The position numbers and the translations under genes are program-made. Below the pieces are notes generated by a model. The model was given only the letters and a program-made list of their open reading frames with translations, ran no database searches and was not told where the DNA came from. Positions 1-8,907 of a DNA stretch of 53,037 nt are shown one piece after another. The stretch comes from Solobacterium sp. (lineage in GTDB: Bacteria > Bacillota_I > Bacilli_A > Erysipelotrichales > Erysipelotrichaceae), in contig JAFRJJ010000038.1 in the NCBI GenBank assembly GCA_017432325.1, positions 1 through 53,037 on the forward strand. The letters are read 5' to 3'. The first letter of the stretch is position 1. Every line of letters starts with the position of its first letter.

Positions 1-64
1 CGGAGTCCAACTATAATGAAATTGCGGTCTGCCAACTGCAAAGAAATATAGGAGGGACAAACAA

Positions 65-427
65 ATGGAAGAGACACATACATTATCGCATACAACGTGG
101 AATTGTAAGTATCACATCGTATTCGCACCGAAATACCGCAGTAAGGTATATTACGGAGAGAAAAGACGGGAAATACCGCCAAAGTACAGTGTTTCTCAGT
201 TCATGGGATATCTGAAAGGAAAGAGCAGTCTGATGATATACGAGAAATGGGGAAATATGAAATACAAATATCGGAACAGAGAGTTCTGGTGCAGAGGGTA
301 CTATGTGGATACAGTGGGAAAGAACACAAAAAAGATCCAGGAGTACATTGCACATCAGCTGGAAGAAGATAAGGCTGCAGATCAATTGACGCTTGATCTG
401 GGCGACCCGTTTAACGGGAAGAAGTAA
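65..427 (+). pseudogene. tnpA: IS200-family transposase TnpA, internally deleted
   Basis: The 120-residue product has the start (WNCKYHIVFAPKYR, residues 12-25) and the second half (PPKYSVSQFMGYLKGKSS, then FWCRGYYVDTVGKN) of IS200 TnpA, the single-strand HUH transposase. Family members are about 150 residues. At residues 37-38 (near base 175) the sequence jumps from YGEKRREI straight to PPKYS. About 30 residues that normally carry the PDHIHML metal-binding HUH motif are missing. The candidate catalytic tyrosine (Tyr94 in EYIAHQ) remains. The deletion keeps frame, so the ORF looks intact, but the enzyme should be inactive. A GGAGG ribosome site lies just upstream at about 52-56. Confidence 0.85.
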
Positions 428-500
428 GGGTTTGCGTGTGGCAGACCGTACATGCGCTTCTGAGCGCAGCCAGTAATATGAGGGCTATGCCCGTCTTGTG

Positions 501-524
501 AAAAACCACCAGCTCAGCTGGTGG
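501..524 (-). terminator. Hairpin terminator of the leftward 533-2396 operon, also possible IS right-end hairpin
   Basis: The inverted repeat CCACCAGC / GCTGGTGG (506-513, 517-524) has a 3-base loop. Read leftward it is followed by five T residues (501-505) and lies just past the stop codon at 533, the form of an intrinsic terminator. Confidence 0.7.
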
Positions 525-532
525 ATATTTAT

Positions 533-1438
533 TTATTCTTCGGGTGTGGTCTTCTTCGGGTTGATGCGCAGCTGATATTCACCGGTGCATTCAAGCAGCG
601 TGCCTTCATTCAGCATGACACGCTCGAGATTGCTGATGTCGTGCAGATGTCCGTTGACATCTCTCAGGTTCAGCCCGAGGTCGTTAAGCGCTGAAATGTA
701 GTACGTGCCGGCCCTGATGTTTCTCGGGATGGAATAGATACCGGGCGTCAGCGTCATGGTGTTTTCACTGTTGATATAGATCAGGTTCTGCTTCTTGTTT
801 GCCTGTGCGGCAACGATCTTGTGATACAGCGTATCCCGCATGAAGAACATGTCTGTGTTTGTCATGCTGTAAGTGAAGGTCAGTTTCTTCTCCAGGACAT
901 GAATAGCTGCCGGGTCATCGCCGGTCCTGACCATATCGCTCAGCCTGTGGCAGTTGATGAAGTGCTCCGATATGAAGTACAGCGCGATATCTGTTTCATA
1001 GAGCTTTCCTTTGACCACTTCCGACTCGACTCCGGCCGGCGCGTCAGGAATATCGTTGATCATATGTCCGGTGATGTTTCCGATGACATCAACAGCGACT
1101 GTATAAGGAATACCTGCCTTTGAGACTTTGATGGTGGCGTCGGCTTCATTGATCAGGTGCTCGCCTTTATGCAGCTGATAAGGAGGCTGCGGAAAGAATT
1201 TCACGATCGTTTCATCCGCGGTATGCTGCTCCAGATAGTTGCCCATGATCATTTCCCGCATGTACGGATCTGATACTACAAGCAGCTGAAACAGGTCATA
1301 CTCGACGGGGAGATTGTATCTGCGGATCTTCTGTTTGCAGTCTCTGCAGATCGTATGTCCGTCGGGAAGCGTCTCGTATCTGTTAAAGAGACCTTTTGAT
1401 TCAGACAGGCAGAAATCACACACTTTGTTTGCAGGCAT
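533..1438 (-). CDS. Zinc-ribbon protein of unknown function (DUF4428-like N-terminus)
   Basis: A 301-residue protein. Its N-terminus has two CxxC knuckles (CDFC at 7-10 and CRDC about 22 residues later), a zinc ribbon resembling the DUF4428 type. The middle has no motif I recognise. The last 90 residues contain a run like 'GIYSIPRNIRAGTYYIS', reminiscent of beta-rich ligand or surface domains. There is no signal peptide or membrane segment, so it is probably cytoplasmic. The start is supported by AGAAGG six bases upstream. It lies 13 bases after the oxidoreductase gene and is probably cotranscribed with it. The family resemblance of the zinc ribbon is moderate; the rest is uncharacterised. 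Confidence 0.75.
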   Translation of the reverse strand: MPANKVCDFCLSESKGLFNRYETLPDGHTICRDCKQKIRRYNLPVEYDLFQLLVVSDPYMREMIMGNYLEQHTADETIVKFFPQPPYQLHKGEHLINEADATIKVSKAGIPYTVAVDVIGNITGHMINDIPDAPAGVESEVVKGKLYETDIALYFISEHFINCHRLSDMVRTGDDPAAIHVLEKKLTFTYSMTNTDMFFMRDTLYHKIVAAQANKKQNLIYINSENTMTLTPGIYSIPRNIRAGTYYISALNDLGLNLRDVNGHLHDISNLERVMLNEGTLLECTGEYQLRINPKKTTPEE

Positions 1439-1451
1439 ATGTACCTTCTTT

Positions 1452-2396
1452 CTATATCGCCTCAGGCGTTTCCTCGAGGAGCTTTGTCAATCTGATCGAC
1501 AGTTCCGGGCTGATGACCGGACTGTACGGAGCATGGGTCCGGATCAGTTCAATAAAATGCTTCTGCTGGAAAGTGAACTCACTGTCAAAATCGACTGTGA
1601 ATTCTTCATCGCCGTCCTTTGTATGCAGTACGGCACGGTGAGCTTTCCAGAAGTCACGGCATTCAATGGATCCTTCCGATCCGTGTATGCGCAGTGTGTT
1701 GTCTCCGCGGTAGCGGAAGGAACACCATGCTGTCAAAAGTATATCATCGGTATTCAGCATCTGCCAGGATACCGTTACAGGGATGCCGTTCTCGGTGACG
1801 TCTGTCCGGTGCGCCGTTTTGAATTCCTGCGGGAACAGCGCAAGCAGCGCGCTGAGCGGGTAACCGCCCAGATCAAACGCGCATCCGGCGCCGGGAGTGC
1901 TCATGACCCAGTGGTCGGTGTTCTGATATGAAGCAGAGCAGTATGAGGCTTCCGCTGCTTTCACTTCACCGATCCTGCCTGAAGCGATCCATTCCCTGAT
2001 CTGTGCCAGACACGGATTGAACATTCCTTTCTGCGCTTCCATTAAGACAAGGTTCTTTTCCTGTGCCAGTTTATAGAGCCGTTCTGCATCAGCCGCGCTG
2101 ATAAAGGCAGGTTTTTCGCAGATGACATGCTTGCCGTTCATCAGGCAGGCTTCGATCTGCTGGGCATGGACATAATTCGGGGTGGAAATGTATACCGCAT
2201 CAATATCGCTGTCACGGTACATGTCTTCATATGAAAGGATCCGGCTGACTCCTTCTTCACGCGCGTAATCCAAAACATTGTCCGGATGTCTGGACGCAAA
2301 TGCGGTGACCGCTGCGTCATCAACGCAGCGCATACCCTTCAGAAAACGGTGGCTGATCCGCCCCGGTCCGAGTACTGCGATTCTGATCTGTTCCAT
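1452..2396 (-). CDS. Gfo/Idh/MocA family NAD(P)-dependent oxidoreductase
   Basis: A 314-residue protein with an N-terminal Rossmann fold (IRIAVLGPGRISHRF, glycine-rich loop at residues 10-14) and the family signature CEKPAF near residue 93, whose lysine binds cofactor and substrate. The C-terminal half is the alpha/beta substrate domain (GAGCAFDLGGYPLSALL). Members oxidise or reduce sugars, inositols or dihydrodiols; the substrate cannot be read from the sequence. It is the first gene of a leftward pair with the zinc-ribbon gene. Its promoter would lie in 2397-2460, back to back with the str promoter. Confidence 0.9.
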   Translation of the reverse strand: MEQIRIAVLGPGRISHRFLKGMRCVDDAAVTAFASRHPDNVLDYAREEGVSRILSYEDMYRDSDIDAVYISTPNYVHAQQIEACLMNGKHVICEKPAFISAADAERLYKLAQEKNLVLMEAQKGMFNPCLAQIREWIASGRIGEVKAAEASYCSASYQNTDHWVMSTPGAGCAFDLGGYPLSALLALFPQEFKTAHRTDVTENGIPVTVSWQMLNTDDILLTAWCSFRYRGDNTLRIHGSEGSIECRDFWKAHRAVLHTKDGDEEFTVDFDSEFTFQQKHFIELIRTHAPYSPVISPELSIRLTKLLEETPEAI

Positions 2397-2462
2397 TTTG
2401 TACCTCTATTATTATTATGATACCACGGAATAGGCAGTACGTGATGATTTTGAAAAAAAGCG

Positions 2463-2491
2463 TTGACTTTCAGTTATAGCGAGTGTATTAT
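2463..2491 (+). promoter_or_regulatory. str operon promoter
   Basis: TTGACT (2463-2468), a 17-base spacer and TATTAT (2486-2491) form a near-consensus vegetative promoter about 100 bases before rpsL. Confidence 0.8.
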
Positions 2492-2510
2492 CTATCTGCT
2501 TGGCGAAAAA

Positions 2511-2533
2511 AGGCTTTGCTGTGTGCAAAGCCT
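2511..2533 (+). promoter_or_regulatory. Leader hairpin of the str operon
   Basis: A perfect 9-bp stem AGGCTTTGC / GCAAAGCCT with a 5-base loop sits in the rpsL 5' untranslated region. No T-run follows, so it is not a simple terminator. It could be a ribosomal-protein binding or stability element (inference). Confidence 0.55.
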
Positions 2534-2590
2534 ATCATAAGGCTGAGAAATGGCACGCTTGGAAATGTGTGCACAAAGGAAGGAGTAGTA

Positions 2591-3010
2591 ATGCCTACAA
2601 TTAATCAGCTGGTACGTAAAGGACGTACCGATAAAGTCTACAAGTCAAAATCCCCGGCACTGAACAGGGGCTTCAACAGTCTGCAGAAAAAGCCGACAAG
2701 GATCAGCAGTCCGCAGAAGAGAGGCGTCTGCACCCGTGTTGGTACAATGACTCCGAAAAAGCCGAACTCCGCGCTTCGTAAGTATGCCCGTGTACGTCTT
2801 TCCAACGGCATGGAAGTTACTGCATATATTCCGGGTGTCGGACACAACCTCCAGGAACACTCCGTCGTTATGATCCGCGGCGGCCGTGTTAAGGATCTCC
2901 CTGGTGTTCGTTATCATATCATCCGCGGTACACTGGACTGCGCTGGTGTAAACGATCGTAACCAGGCCCGTTCCCGCTATGGCGCTAAGAAGCCCAAGGC
3001 AAAGAAATAA
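2591..3010 (+). CDS. rpsL: 30S ribosomal protein S12
   Basis: A 139-residue S12, a decoding-centre protein of the small subunit. The family blocks TPKKPNSA (54-61) and [11 protein letters not shown] (81-91) are intact. The lysines matching the classical streptomycin-resistance positions are present (Lys56 and Lys101), so it reads as the sensitive form. The roughly 13-residue insertion near residues 19-32 is typical of Gram-positive S12. The ATG at 2591 is chosen because AGGAGT precedes it and [12 protein letters not shown] is the standard S12 start; an in-frame extension upstream to 2483 runs into the promoter. First gene of the str operon, 15 bases before rpsG. Confidence 0.97.
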   Translation: MPTINQLVRKGRTDKVYKSKSPALNRGFNSLQKKPTRISSPQKRGVCTRVGTMTPKKPNSALRKYARVRLSNGMEVTAYIPGVGHNLQEHSVVMIRGGRVKDLPGVRYHIIRGTLDCAGVNDRNQARSRYGAKKPKAKK

Positions 3011-3019
3011 GTGAGGTGA

Positions 3020-3496
<477 letters not shown>

Positions 3497-3533
3497 TAAA
3501 GAACTTGAACTTCCATATTGAAAGGAGCGATTT

Positions 3534-5606
3534 ATGCCCAGAGAGTTCCCGTTAAACAAAGTCCGTAATATTGGAATCATGGCGCACATCGATGCCGGCA
3601 AAACGACAACGACTGAGCGTATTCTGTATTACACGGGTAAAATCTACAAGATCGGTGAAACGCACGACGGTGCTTCCCAGATGGACTGGATGGCACAGGA
3701 GCAGGAACGCGGTATCACGATCACATCTGCAGCTACCACATGTCAGTGGAAAGACTGCCAGATCAATATTATCGATACCCCAGGCCACGTAGACTTCACT
3801 GCTGAAGTTGAACGTTCCCTGCGTGTTCTGGACGGTGCTGTCACTGTCCTGGACTCCAAAGCGGGTGTTGAACCTCAGACTGAAACAGTCTGGAGACAGG
3901 CAACTGAATACAGAGTTCCGCGTATTGTATTCTCCAATAAGATGGACGCTACAGGTGCTGACTTCTATATGAGCGTCAGATCCATCGGCGACCGTCTTGG
4001 TGCCAAGGCTGCAGCTATCCAGATGCCGATCGGCGCTGAAAGCAGCTTCCGCGGAATTATCGACCTCGTTACCATGAAACAGGAAATGTATATGAATGAC
4101 CTGGGAACAGACATTCAGATCACAGAGGTCGAGGAACAGTATCAGGATCAGGCTCAGGAAATGCGTATGGCTATGCTGGAAGCACTTGCTGACTATGACG
4201 ATGATCTGATGATGAAGGTTCTTGAAGGCGAAGAGCCTACAGTAGAAGAGATCAAGGGTGCGATCCGCAAGGGCGTGCTGACTTCCGAATTCTTCCCTGT
4301 TATGTGCGGTTCCGCCTATAAGAATAAAGGTGTTCAGCTTCTGCTTGACGCAGTTGTTGATTATCTGCCTGCTCCGACAGACATCCCTGCAATCAAGGGA
4401 CATCTGACAGACGGAGAAGAAGCAGAACGTATTCCGGATGACAAACAGCCGTTCAGCGCCCTTGCATTTAAGGTCGCTACCGATCCATTCGTCGGAAGAC
4501 TGACATATTTCCGTGTATACTCCGGAACAATCACAGCCGGCAGCTATGTGCTGAATGCTACAAAGAGCAAGAGAGAGCGTCTGGGACGTATCGTCCGTAT
4601 GCACGCTAACCACCGTACTGATATCACGGAAGTGTTTGCCGGTGACATCGCTGGTGCGGTAGGTCTCAAGAACACCACAACAGGCGATACTCTGTGTGCT
4701 GAAGACAGCCCGATCATCCTGGAATCCATGGTATTCCCGGAGCCGGTCATCCAGATGTCCGTTGAGCCCAAGACAAAGGCAGATGCCCAGAAGATGGACA
4801 ATGCTCTGGCAAAACTGGCTGAAGAAGACCCGACATTCCGTACATATACCGATGAGGAAACAGGACAGACGATCATCGCAGGTGTTGGTGAACTGCAGCT
4901 GGATATCATCATGGACCGTATGAAGAGAGAGTTTAAGGTAGAAGCTACTGCCGGTGCTCCTCAGGTTGCTTACCGTGAAACGATCCGCAGCGAAGCTGAG
5001 TGCGAAGGTAAATTCGTTCGTCAGTCCGGCGGTCATGGTCAGTATGGTCATGTATGGATCCGTTTCAGCCCGAATGAAGGCAAAGGCTTTGAATTCGCGG
5101 ATGAAACAGTCGGCGGAAGTGTTCCGAAGGAATACATCAAACCGACACAGCAGGGTCTGGAAGATGCGCTCGGAAACGGCCTCATCGCCGGCTATCCGGT
5201 CGTAGACATCAAAGCGGTACTGTTCGACGGTTCCTACCATGATGTCGACTCATCCGAACAGGCGTACAAGATCGCAGCATCCCTCGCTCTGAAGGAAGCA
5301 GCGAAGAAGTGCAACCCTGTCATTCTCGAACCGATCATGCGTGTAGACGTAACTGCACCGTCCGATTACCTTGGCTCCGTTATGGGAGACATCGTAAAGA
5401 GAAGAGGTCAGATCCGTATGCAGGAAGAGACCGGCAACGCAATCAAGATTTCCAGTTATGTACCTCTGAGCGAAATGTTCGGCTATGTAACAGATCTCCG
5501 TTCCATTACACAGGGACGCGGAACTTACATTATGCAGACAGATCACTACGAAGAAGTACCTAAGAGCATTGCTAAGGAAATCATCGAAAAGAACAGTACT
5601 AAGTAA
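3534..5606 (+). CDS. fusA: Translation elongation factor G
   Basis: A 690-residue EF-G, the GTPase that moves tRNA and mRNA through the ribosome after peptide transfer. G1 is AHIDAGKT (17-24), G3 is DTPGH near residue 81 and G4 is NKMD near 135. Domains II to V follow, ending in the [16 protein letters not shown] region. The length matches normal EF-G, without the divergence of paralogues used in recycling. An AAAGGAG site precedes the ATG. It is third in the str operon, 37 bases after rpsG. Confidence 0.97.
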   Translation: MPREFPLNKVRNIGIMAHIDAGKTTTTERILYYTGKIYKIGETHDGASQMDWMAQEQERGITITSAATTCQWKDCQINIIDTPGHVDFTAEVERSLRVLDGAVTVLDSKAGVEPQTETVWRQATEYRVPRIVFSNKMDATGADFYMSVRSIGDRLGAKAAAIQMPIGAESSFRGIIDLVTMKQEMYMNDLGTDIQITEVEEQYQDQAQEMRMAMLEALADYDDDLMMKVLEGEEPTVEEIKGAIRKGVLTSEFFPVMCGSAYKNKGVQLLLDAVVDYLPAPTDIPAIKGHLTDGEEAERIPDDKQPFSALAFKVATDPFVGRLTYFRVYSGTITAGSYVLNATKSKRERLGRIVRMHANHRTDITEVFAGDIAGAVGLKNTTTGDTLCAEDSPIILESMVFPEPVIQMSVEPKTKADAQKMDNALAKLAEEDPTFRTYTDEETGQTIIAGVGELQLDIIMDRMKREFKVEATAGAPQVAYRETIRSEAECEGKFVRQSGGHGQYGHVWIRFSPNEGKGFEFADETVGGSVPKEYIKPTQQGLEDALGNGLIAGYPVVDIKAVLFDGSYHDVDSSEQAYKIAASLALKEAAKKCNPVILEPIMRVDVTAPSDYLGSVMGDIVKRRGQIRMQEETGNAIKISSYVPLSEMFGYVTDLRSITQGRGTYIMQTDHYEEVPKSIAKEIIEKNSTK

Positions 5607-5609
5607 TTA

Positions 5610-5638
5610 TTGCAAATGGAATGTGTTTATCATAAAAT
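5610..5638 (+). promoter_or_regulatory. Internal promoter for tuf
   Basis: TTGCAA (5610-5615), exactly 17 bases, then TAAAAT (5633-5638) in the 74-base gap between fusA and tuf. A separate tuf promoter would let EF-Tu exceed the rest of the operon, as its cellular abundance requires. Confidence 0.55.
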
Positions 5639-5680
5639 GATTACGCACATAAATTGATTAAATCAGGAGGAAAACCCATT

Positions 5681-6874
5681 ATGGCAAAGCAAAAGTTTGA
5701 CCGCTCACTCGATCATGTAAATATCGGTACGATCGGTCATGTCGACCATGGCAAAACAACGCTGACGGCCGCAATCACCAAGTATCTCGCTGAGCACCCT
5801 GAAGCTGGTTCCGCTAAGTTCGAAGCTTATGATCAGATCGACGGCGCACCGGAAGAAAAAGCTCGTGGTATCACGATCAATACTGCTCACGTTGAGTACT
5901 CAACAAAAACACGTCACTATGCACACGTAGACTGCCCAGGTCATGCTGACAATGTCAAGAACATGATCACTGGTGCTGCTCAGATGGACGGCGCTATCCT
6001 CGTAGTTGCTGCTACAGACGGACCGATGCCCCAGACTCGTGAGCACATCCTGCTGTCCCGTCAGGTAGGCGTACCTAAGATGGTCGTATTCCTGAACAAG
6101 TGCGACATGGTTGACGATCCTGAACTGATCGACCTCGTTGAAATGGAAGTTCGTGACCTTCTTTCCGAATATGGCTTTGAAGGCGATGATACACCGATCA
6201 TTCGTGGTTCCGCTCTGAAGGCTCTCGAAGGTGATCCTGACTGGCTCGCTCCGATCCAGGAACTCCTCGATGCAGTTGATGAATGGATCCCGACACCTGC
6301 ACACGAATTCGATAAGCCGTTCCTGATGGCTGTTGAAGACGTCTTCACAATCACAGGCCGTGGTACTGTTGCTACAGGCCGTGTAGAACGTGGTAAACTG
6401 AACCTCAACGACCAGGTTGAAATCGTTGGTCTCAAAGAGACAAGAACAACTGTCGTTACAGGTATCGAAATGTTCCGTAAGACTCTTGACTTTGCTCAGG
6501 CTGGTGACAACATCGGTGCTCTGCTCCGTGGTGTTAACCGTGACGAAGTTGAGCGTGGACAGGTTCTCGCTAAGCCGGGTTCCGTTACACCTCATACAAA
6601 GTTCAAGGCTCAGGTCTACGTTCTGACTAAGGAAGAAGGCGGACGTCATACACCGTTCGTTTCCAACTATCGTCCTCAGTTCTATTTCCGTACAACAGAC
6701 GTTACAGGCGTTATCAGACTTCCTGAAGGCACAGAAATGTGCATGCCTGGTGACAACGTTGTCATGGAAGTTGAACTTCTGGCTCCGATCGCTGTTGAAC
6801 AGGGAACAAAGTTCTCCATCCGTGAAGGTGGACGTACAGTAGGTTCCGGTTCCATCACAGAAATCGAACAGTAA
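5681..6874 (+). CDS. tuf: Translation elongation factor Tu
   Basis: A 397-residue EF-Tu, which carries aminoacyl-tRNA to the ribosomal A site as a GTP complex. P-loop GHVDHGKT is at 19-26, DCPGH near 82 and NKCD near 137. Domains II and III follow with [10 protein letters not shown] and the end [15 protein letters not shown]. The ATG at 5681 is chosen because AGGAGG lies 11 bases upstream and [17 protein letters not shown] is the canonical start; an in-frame extension to 5654 has no support. It closes the operon and is followed directly by a terminator. Confidence 0.98.
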   Translation: MAKQKFDRSLDHVNIGTIGHVDHGKTTLTAAITKYLAEHPEAGSAKFEAYDQIDGAPEEKARGITINTAHVEYSTKTRHYAHVDCPGHADNVKNMITGAAQMDGAILVVAATDGPMPQTREHILLSRQVGVPKMVVFLNKCDMVDDPELIDLVEMEVRDLLSEYGFEGDDTPIIRGSALKALEGDPDWLAPIQELLDAVDEWIPTPAHEFDKPFLMAVEDVFTITGRGTVATGRVERGKLNLNDQVEIVGLKETRTTVVTGIEMFRKTLDFAQAGDNIGALLRGVNRDEVERGQVLAKPGSVTPHTKFKAQVYVLTKEEGGRHTPFVSNYRPQFYFRTTDVTGVIRLPEGTEMCMPGDNVVMEVELLAPIAVEQGTKFSIREGGRTVGSGSITEIEQ

Positions 6875-6890
6875 TCGACTGAACTTAAAG

Positions 6891-6918
6891 AAAGATATCC
6901 TCCGGGGTATCTTTTTTT
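6891..6918 (+). terminator. str operon terminator
   Basis: A stem pairing AAGATATCC with GGGGTATCTT (one wobble) with a minimal loop, followed by seven T residues ending at 6918. Confidence 0.85.
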
Positions 6919-6962
6919 CATGCGCATTCCTGTATAATCTGCTTATAACAAGGAGGTGGCGT

Positions 6963-7508
6963 ATGAAGAAACAGCTGAGATTATTTGTCCTGCTCTTTGC
7001 GGCCGTGTTCAACCTGGTTCTGTCCGCCTGTACGCATCCGGCTCCTGCTCCGACAGCTGCTCCGATAACTGTAACAACAGAACCTGTATCGACAGACCTG
7101 CCTGTGATCCAGGTGACATCGGATCCCAATCCGACACCGCCGCCTGCAGCGGAACTGCTTGATGAGAACGGTACATATGACACGAAAGAAGAGGTCGCGC
7201 TGTATCTGTATCAATACGGAAAGCTTCCTTCAAACTTCATGACCAAGAAACAGGCTCGTAAAAAAGGATGGACTTCCGGTGCGCTGAACCGCAGGATCAA
7301 AGGAAAATGCATCGGCGGTGATGTTTACAGCAATTATGAAGGCAATCTGCCCGATGTTGAGGGACGGATCTACTATGAGTGTGATATCGGCACCCTGCAT
7401 GCAAGAAGCAGGGGGTCTGAACGCATCATTTATTCAAGCGACGGACTGATCTGGTACACACCGGATCATTATGAAACATTTGAACTTCTGTATGGGGAGG
7501 AACCATAA
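6963..7508 (+). CDS. Barnase-family guanyl-specific ribonuclease, lipoprotein form
   Basis: A 181-residue protein with a lipoprotein signal peptide (lipobox LSAC, Cys23), a Pro/Thr-rich linker to about residue 62, and a barnase-type domain from about 68. Motifs in order are YLYQYGKLPSNFMTKKQA, IGGDVYSN, EGNLP and RIIYSSDGLIWYTPDHY. Matched to barnase, the catalytic triad is Glu139, Arg154 and His169. The active site therefore appears complete, with one extra residue between Glu and Arg. The enzyme should cleave RNA after guanosine, tethered outside the membrane. AAGGAGG precedes the ATG and a TATAAT hexamer lies at 6933-6938. The barstar-like gene starts one base after the stop. Confidence 0.88.
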   Translation: MKKQLRLFVLLFAAVFNLVLSACTHPAPAPTAAPITVTTEPVSTDLPVIQVTSDPNPTPPPAAELLDENGTYDTKEEVALYLYQYGKLPSNFMTKKQARKKGWTSGALNRRIKGKCIGGDVYSNYEGNLPDVEGRIYYECDIGTLHARSRGSERIIYSSDGLIWYTPDHYETFELLYGEEP

Positions 7509-7509
7509 C

Positions 7510-7788
7510 ATGAAATGGACGATCGAACTGGACGGCATGAAGCTGTGCCAGGATAAGGAAACGGCTCATGCCTATCTTCAGGAAGTCTTCTCATTCGCAG
7601 ACTACTATGGTAAAAATCTGGATGCGCTGCATGACTGCCTGAGTGAGATACACCATGAAACAGAGATTTGCCTGGATCAGAAAACACTGGTCATGATGGC
7701 TGAGGGAAGTTATTCCTACAGGATCCTGACAGTCATGTTTGACACAGCACTTGAAAATCCTTATCTGAGGTTCCGCCTGAAACGGTGA
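7510..7788 (+). CDS. Barstar-family ribonuclease inhibitor
   Basis: A 92-residue protein of barstar size. It carries YYGKNLDALHDCL (32-44), the helix that plugs the barnase active site; Asp38 and Asp42 match barstar Asp35 and Asp39. It has no signal peptide, so it acts in the cytoplasm and protects the cell from barnase that has not been exported. The ATG at 7510 is chosen because GGGGAGG lies 11 bases upstream, inside the end of the nuclease gene; a longer in-frame start at 7471 would overlap the nuclease. The one-base gap suggests translational coupling. Confidence 0.88.
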   Translation: MKWTIELDGMKLCQDKETAHAYLQEVFSFADYYGKNLDALHDCLSEIHHETEICLDQKTLVMMAEGSYSYRILTVMFDTALENPYLRFRLKR

Positions 7789-7792
7789 AATG

Positions 7793-7846
7793 AAAAAACG
7801 TGAGTACTGCTGGATTGATCGATCAGCGATACTCACGTTTTTATTG
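7793..7846. terminator. Bidirectional terminator between convergent genes
   Basis: A long stem AAAACGTGAGTA / TACTCACGTTTT flanked by A- and T-runs. It serves the barstar gene rightward and the VOC gene leftward. Confidence 0.85.
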
Positions 7847-7861
7847 TCTGTCAGGATCGTG

Positions 7862-8263
7862 TCAGCTGTTGATGAACCGCTCTCTGTTGACCGATCTGTC
7901 ATTGAAGAATTCGACCTCTTCACCTAACGGACCGAGCACAAACGCAATGCGGGCAGGGACGGGCGGTTCGCTGGCAATACAGATATCCCTTGGCTTGTCA
8001 AATACATCATAGCCGGCCTCTGAAACACGCGCGCATATTTCGTCAGTATCATCAACATAGAAGGCAAAATGACGGACAGCTCCTTTCAGCCGGTTCGCTT
8101 CACCGATCATGATCTCGATCCAGCAGTTGCCGGCTTCGACCATGATTCCGTTCGGCCATTCACGGACGATCTCCAGTCCGAGCAGATCGCTGTAGAAATG
8201 TTTCGCTTCCGGAAGCTGTTCCTCGGAACAGTTCATGGAAATGTGGTGTACACCTCTAATCAT
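7862..8263 (-). CDS. VOC (glyoxalase/bleomycin-resistance) superfamily protein
   Basis: A 133-residue protein with the paired beta-alpha-beta-beta-beta units of the vicinal oxygen chelate fold. MIRGVHHISM opens module one; HFAFYVDDTDEICARV opens module two and EEVEFF closes it. The histidines near residue 6 and in HFAFYV and the glutamate in EEVEFF are likely metal ligands. The reaction cannot be assigned; lactoylglutathione lyase or a dioxygenase-like function are both possible. It overlaps the upstream SGNH gene by four bases (start/stop ATGA) and is last in the three-gene leftward operon. Confidence 0.85.
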   Translation of the reverse strand: MIRGVHHISMNCSEEQLPEAKHFYSDLLGLEIVREWPNGIMVEAGNCWIEIMIGEANRLKGAVRHFAFYVDDTDEICARVSEAGYDVFDKPRDICIASEPPVPARIAFVLGPLGEEVEFFNDRSVNRERFINS

Positions 8264-8907
8264 AAAAACCTCCTTGCTTTGATGAGAGCAGACAGTTCAT
8301 CTGCCAGTACCGCATGTGATTCAGGTGTGAGATGGACACCGTCAGTTTCCGATGGTTTCAGGACTCGTGAAGTGTCCATGAAGATAAAGCCATTCTGGTC
8401 TGCCTGTTTACGATAGTATTCAGGCAGCTGCAGGGAGACCAGATAGGATTCACGGGAGAATTCTCCTCCGAATACTCCGTTTTCTACATGTTCATACAGA
8501 TGAGGCGGACACAGGAACAGAATCTGAGGAAAAGATTCCTGTTTGATACTGAGATAACTGAGTGCTTTGTTTCCGATGGATGCTGCGGCAGCTGCGATCG
8601 TTTCCGCGTCTCTGTGAAAAACGGTTTTCAGGTCATTCGTGCCAAGCATCAGTATGATCAGATCGATTGGCTTATGTGTATGCAGAGAAATGAGCAGACC
8701 GCTCATACCGTTTTTCCATGGTGCTTCCGGGTCATCCACATCAGTCGTCCTTCCGCTGCATCCTTCTTCGATTACATAATAATCATTGCCAAGCAGTTTC
8801 TGCAGCCGGCATGGCCACCGGATATCTTCGTCATACCGTTTCCCGCCGCCTGCCGGTACATAGCCATAGGTATTGGAATCACCATAGCAAAGGATCGTAT
8901 ATCTCAT
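8260..8907 (-). CDS. SGNH/GDSL-type esterase
   Basis: A 215-residue hydrolase without a signal peptide. Block I is YGDSNTYG with nucleophile Ser11, block III is LGTND, and block V is SETDGVHLT, supplying Asp and His. The layout resembles arylesterases and acetyl-sugar deacetylases. It sits between a sugar kinase and a VOC protein with four-base overlaps on both sides, so it is probably made in step with them. A role in deacylating a sugar or glycoside taken up by the cell is inference. Confidence 0.88.
   Translation of the reverse strand: MRYTILCYGDSNTYGYVPAGGGKRYDEDIRWPCRLQKLLGNDYYVIEEGCSGRTTDVDDPEAPWKNGMSGLLISLHTHKPIDLIILMLGTNDLKTVFHRDAETIAAAAASIGNKALSYLSIKQESFPQILFLCPPHLYEHVENGVFGGEFSRESYLVSLQLPEYYRKQADQNGFIFMDTSRVLKPSETDGVHLTPESHAVLADELSALIKARRFL

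Larger units (their letters stand above)
1..528 (+). mobile_element. IS200/IS605-type insertion sequence remnant, left end outside the window
   Basis: The segment holds a damaged tnpA gene followed, about 80 bases later, by a perfect 8-bp hairpin at 506-524. IS200/IS605 elements use subterminal hairpins as transposase recognition sites, so the hairpin may be the right end; this is inference. No accompanying tnpB is visible. The left boundary cannot be placed because the window starts inside the upstream region. Confidence 0.6.

Noticed and set aside
2483..2590. Upstream extension of rpsL in the same frame
   Set aside because: It would start within the promoter and add residues foreign to S12; AGGAGT and the canonical start are at 2591.
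3552..5240. 562-codon open frame on the minus strand
   Set aside because: It lies entirely antisense to fusA, has a Cys/Ser/Phe-rich meaningless composition and no ribosome site; it reflects codon bias on the other strand.
5900..7183. 427-codon minus-strand open frame
   Set aside because: Antisense to tuf and to the barnase gene; it crosses a clear terminator and has no protein-like motifs.
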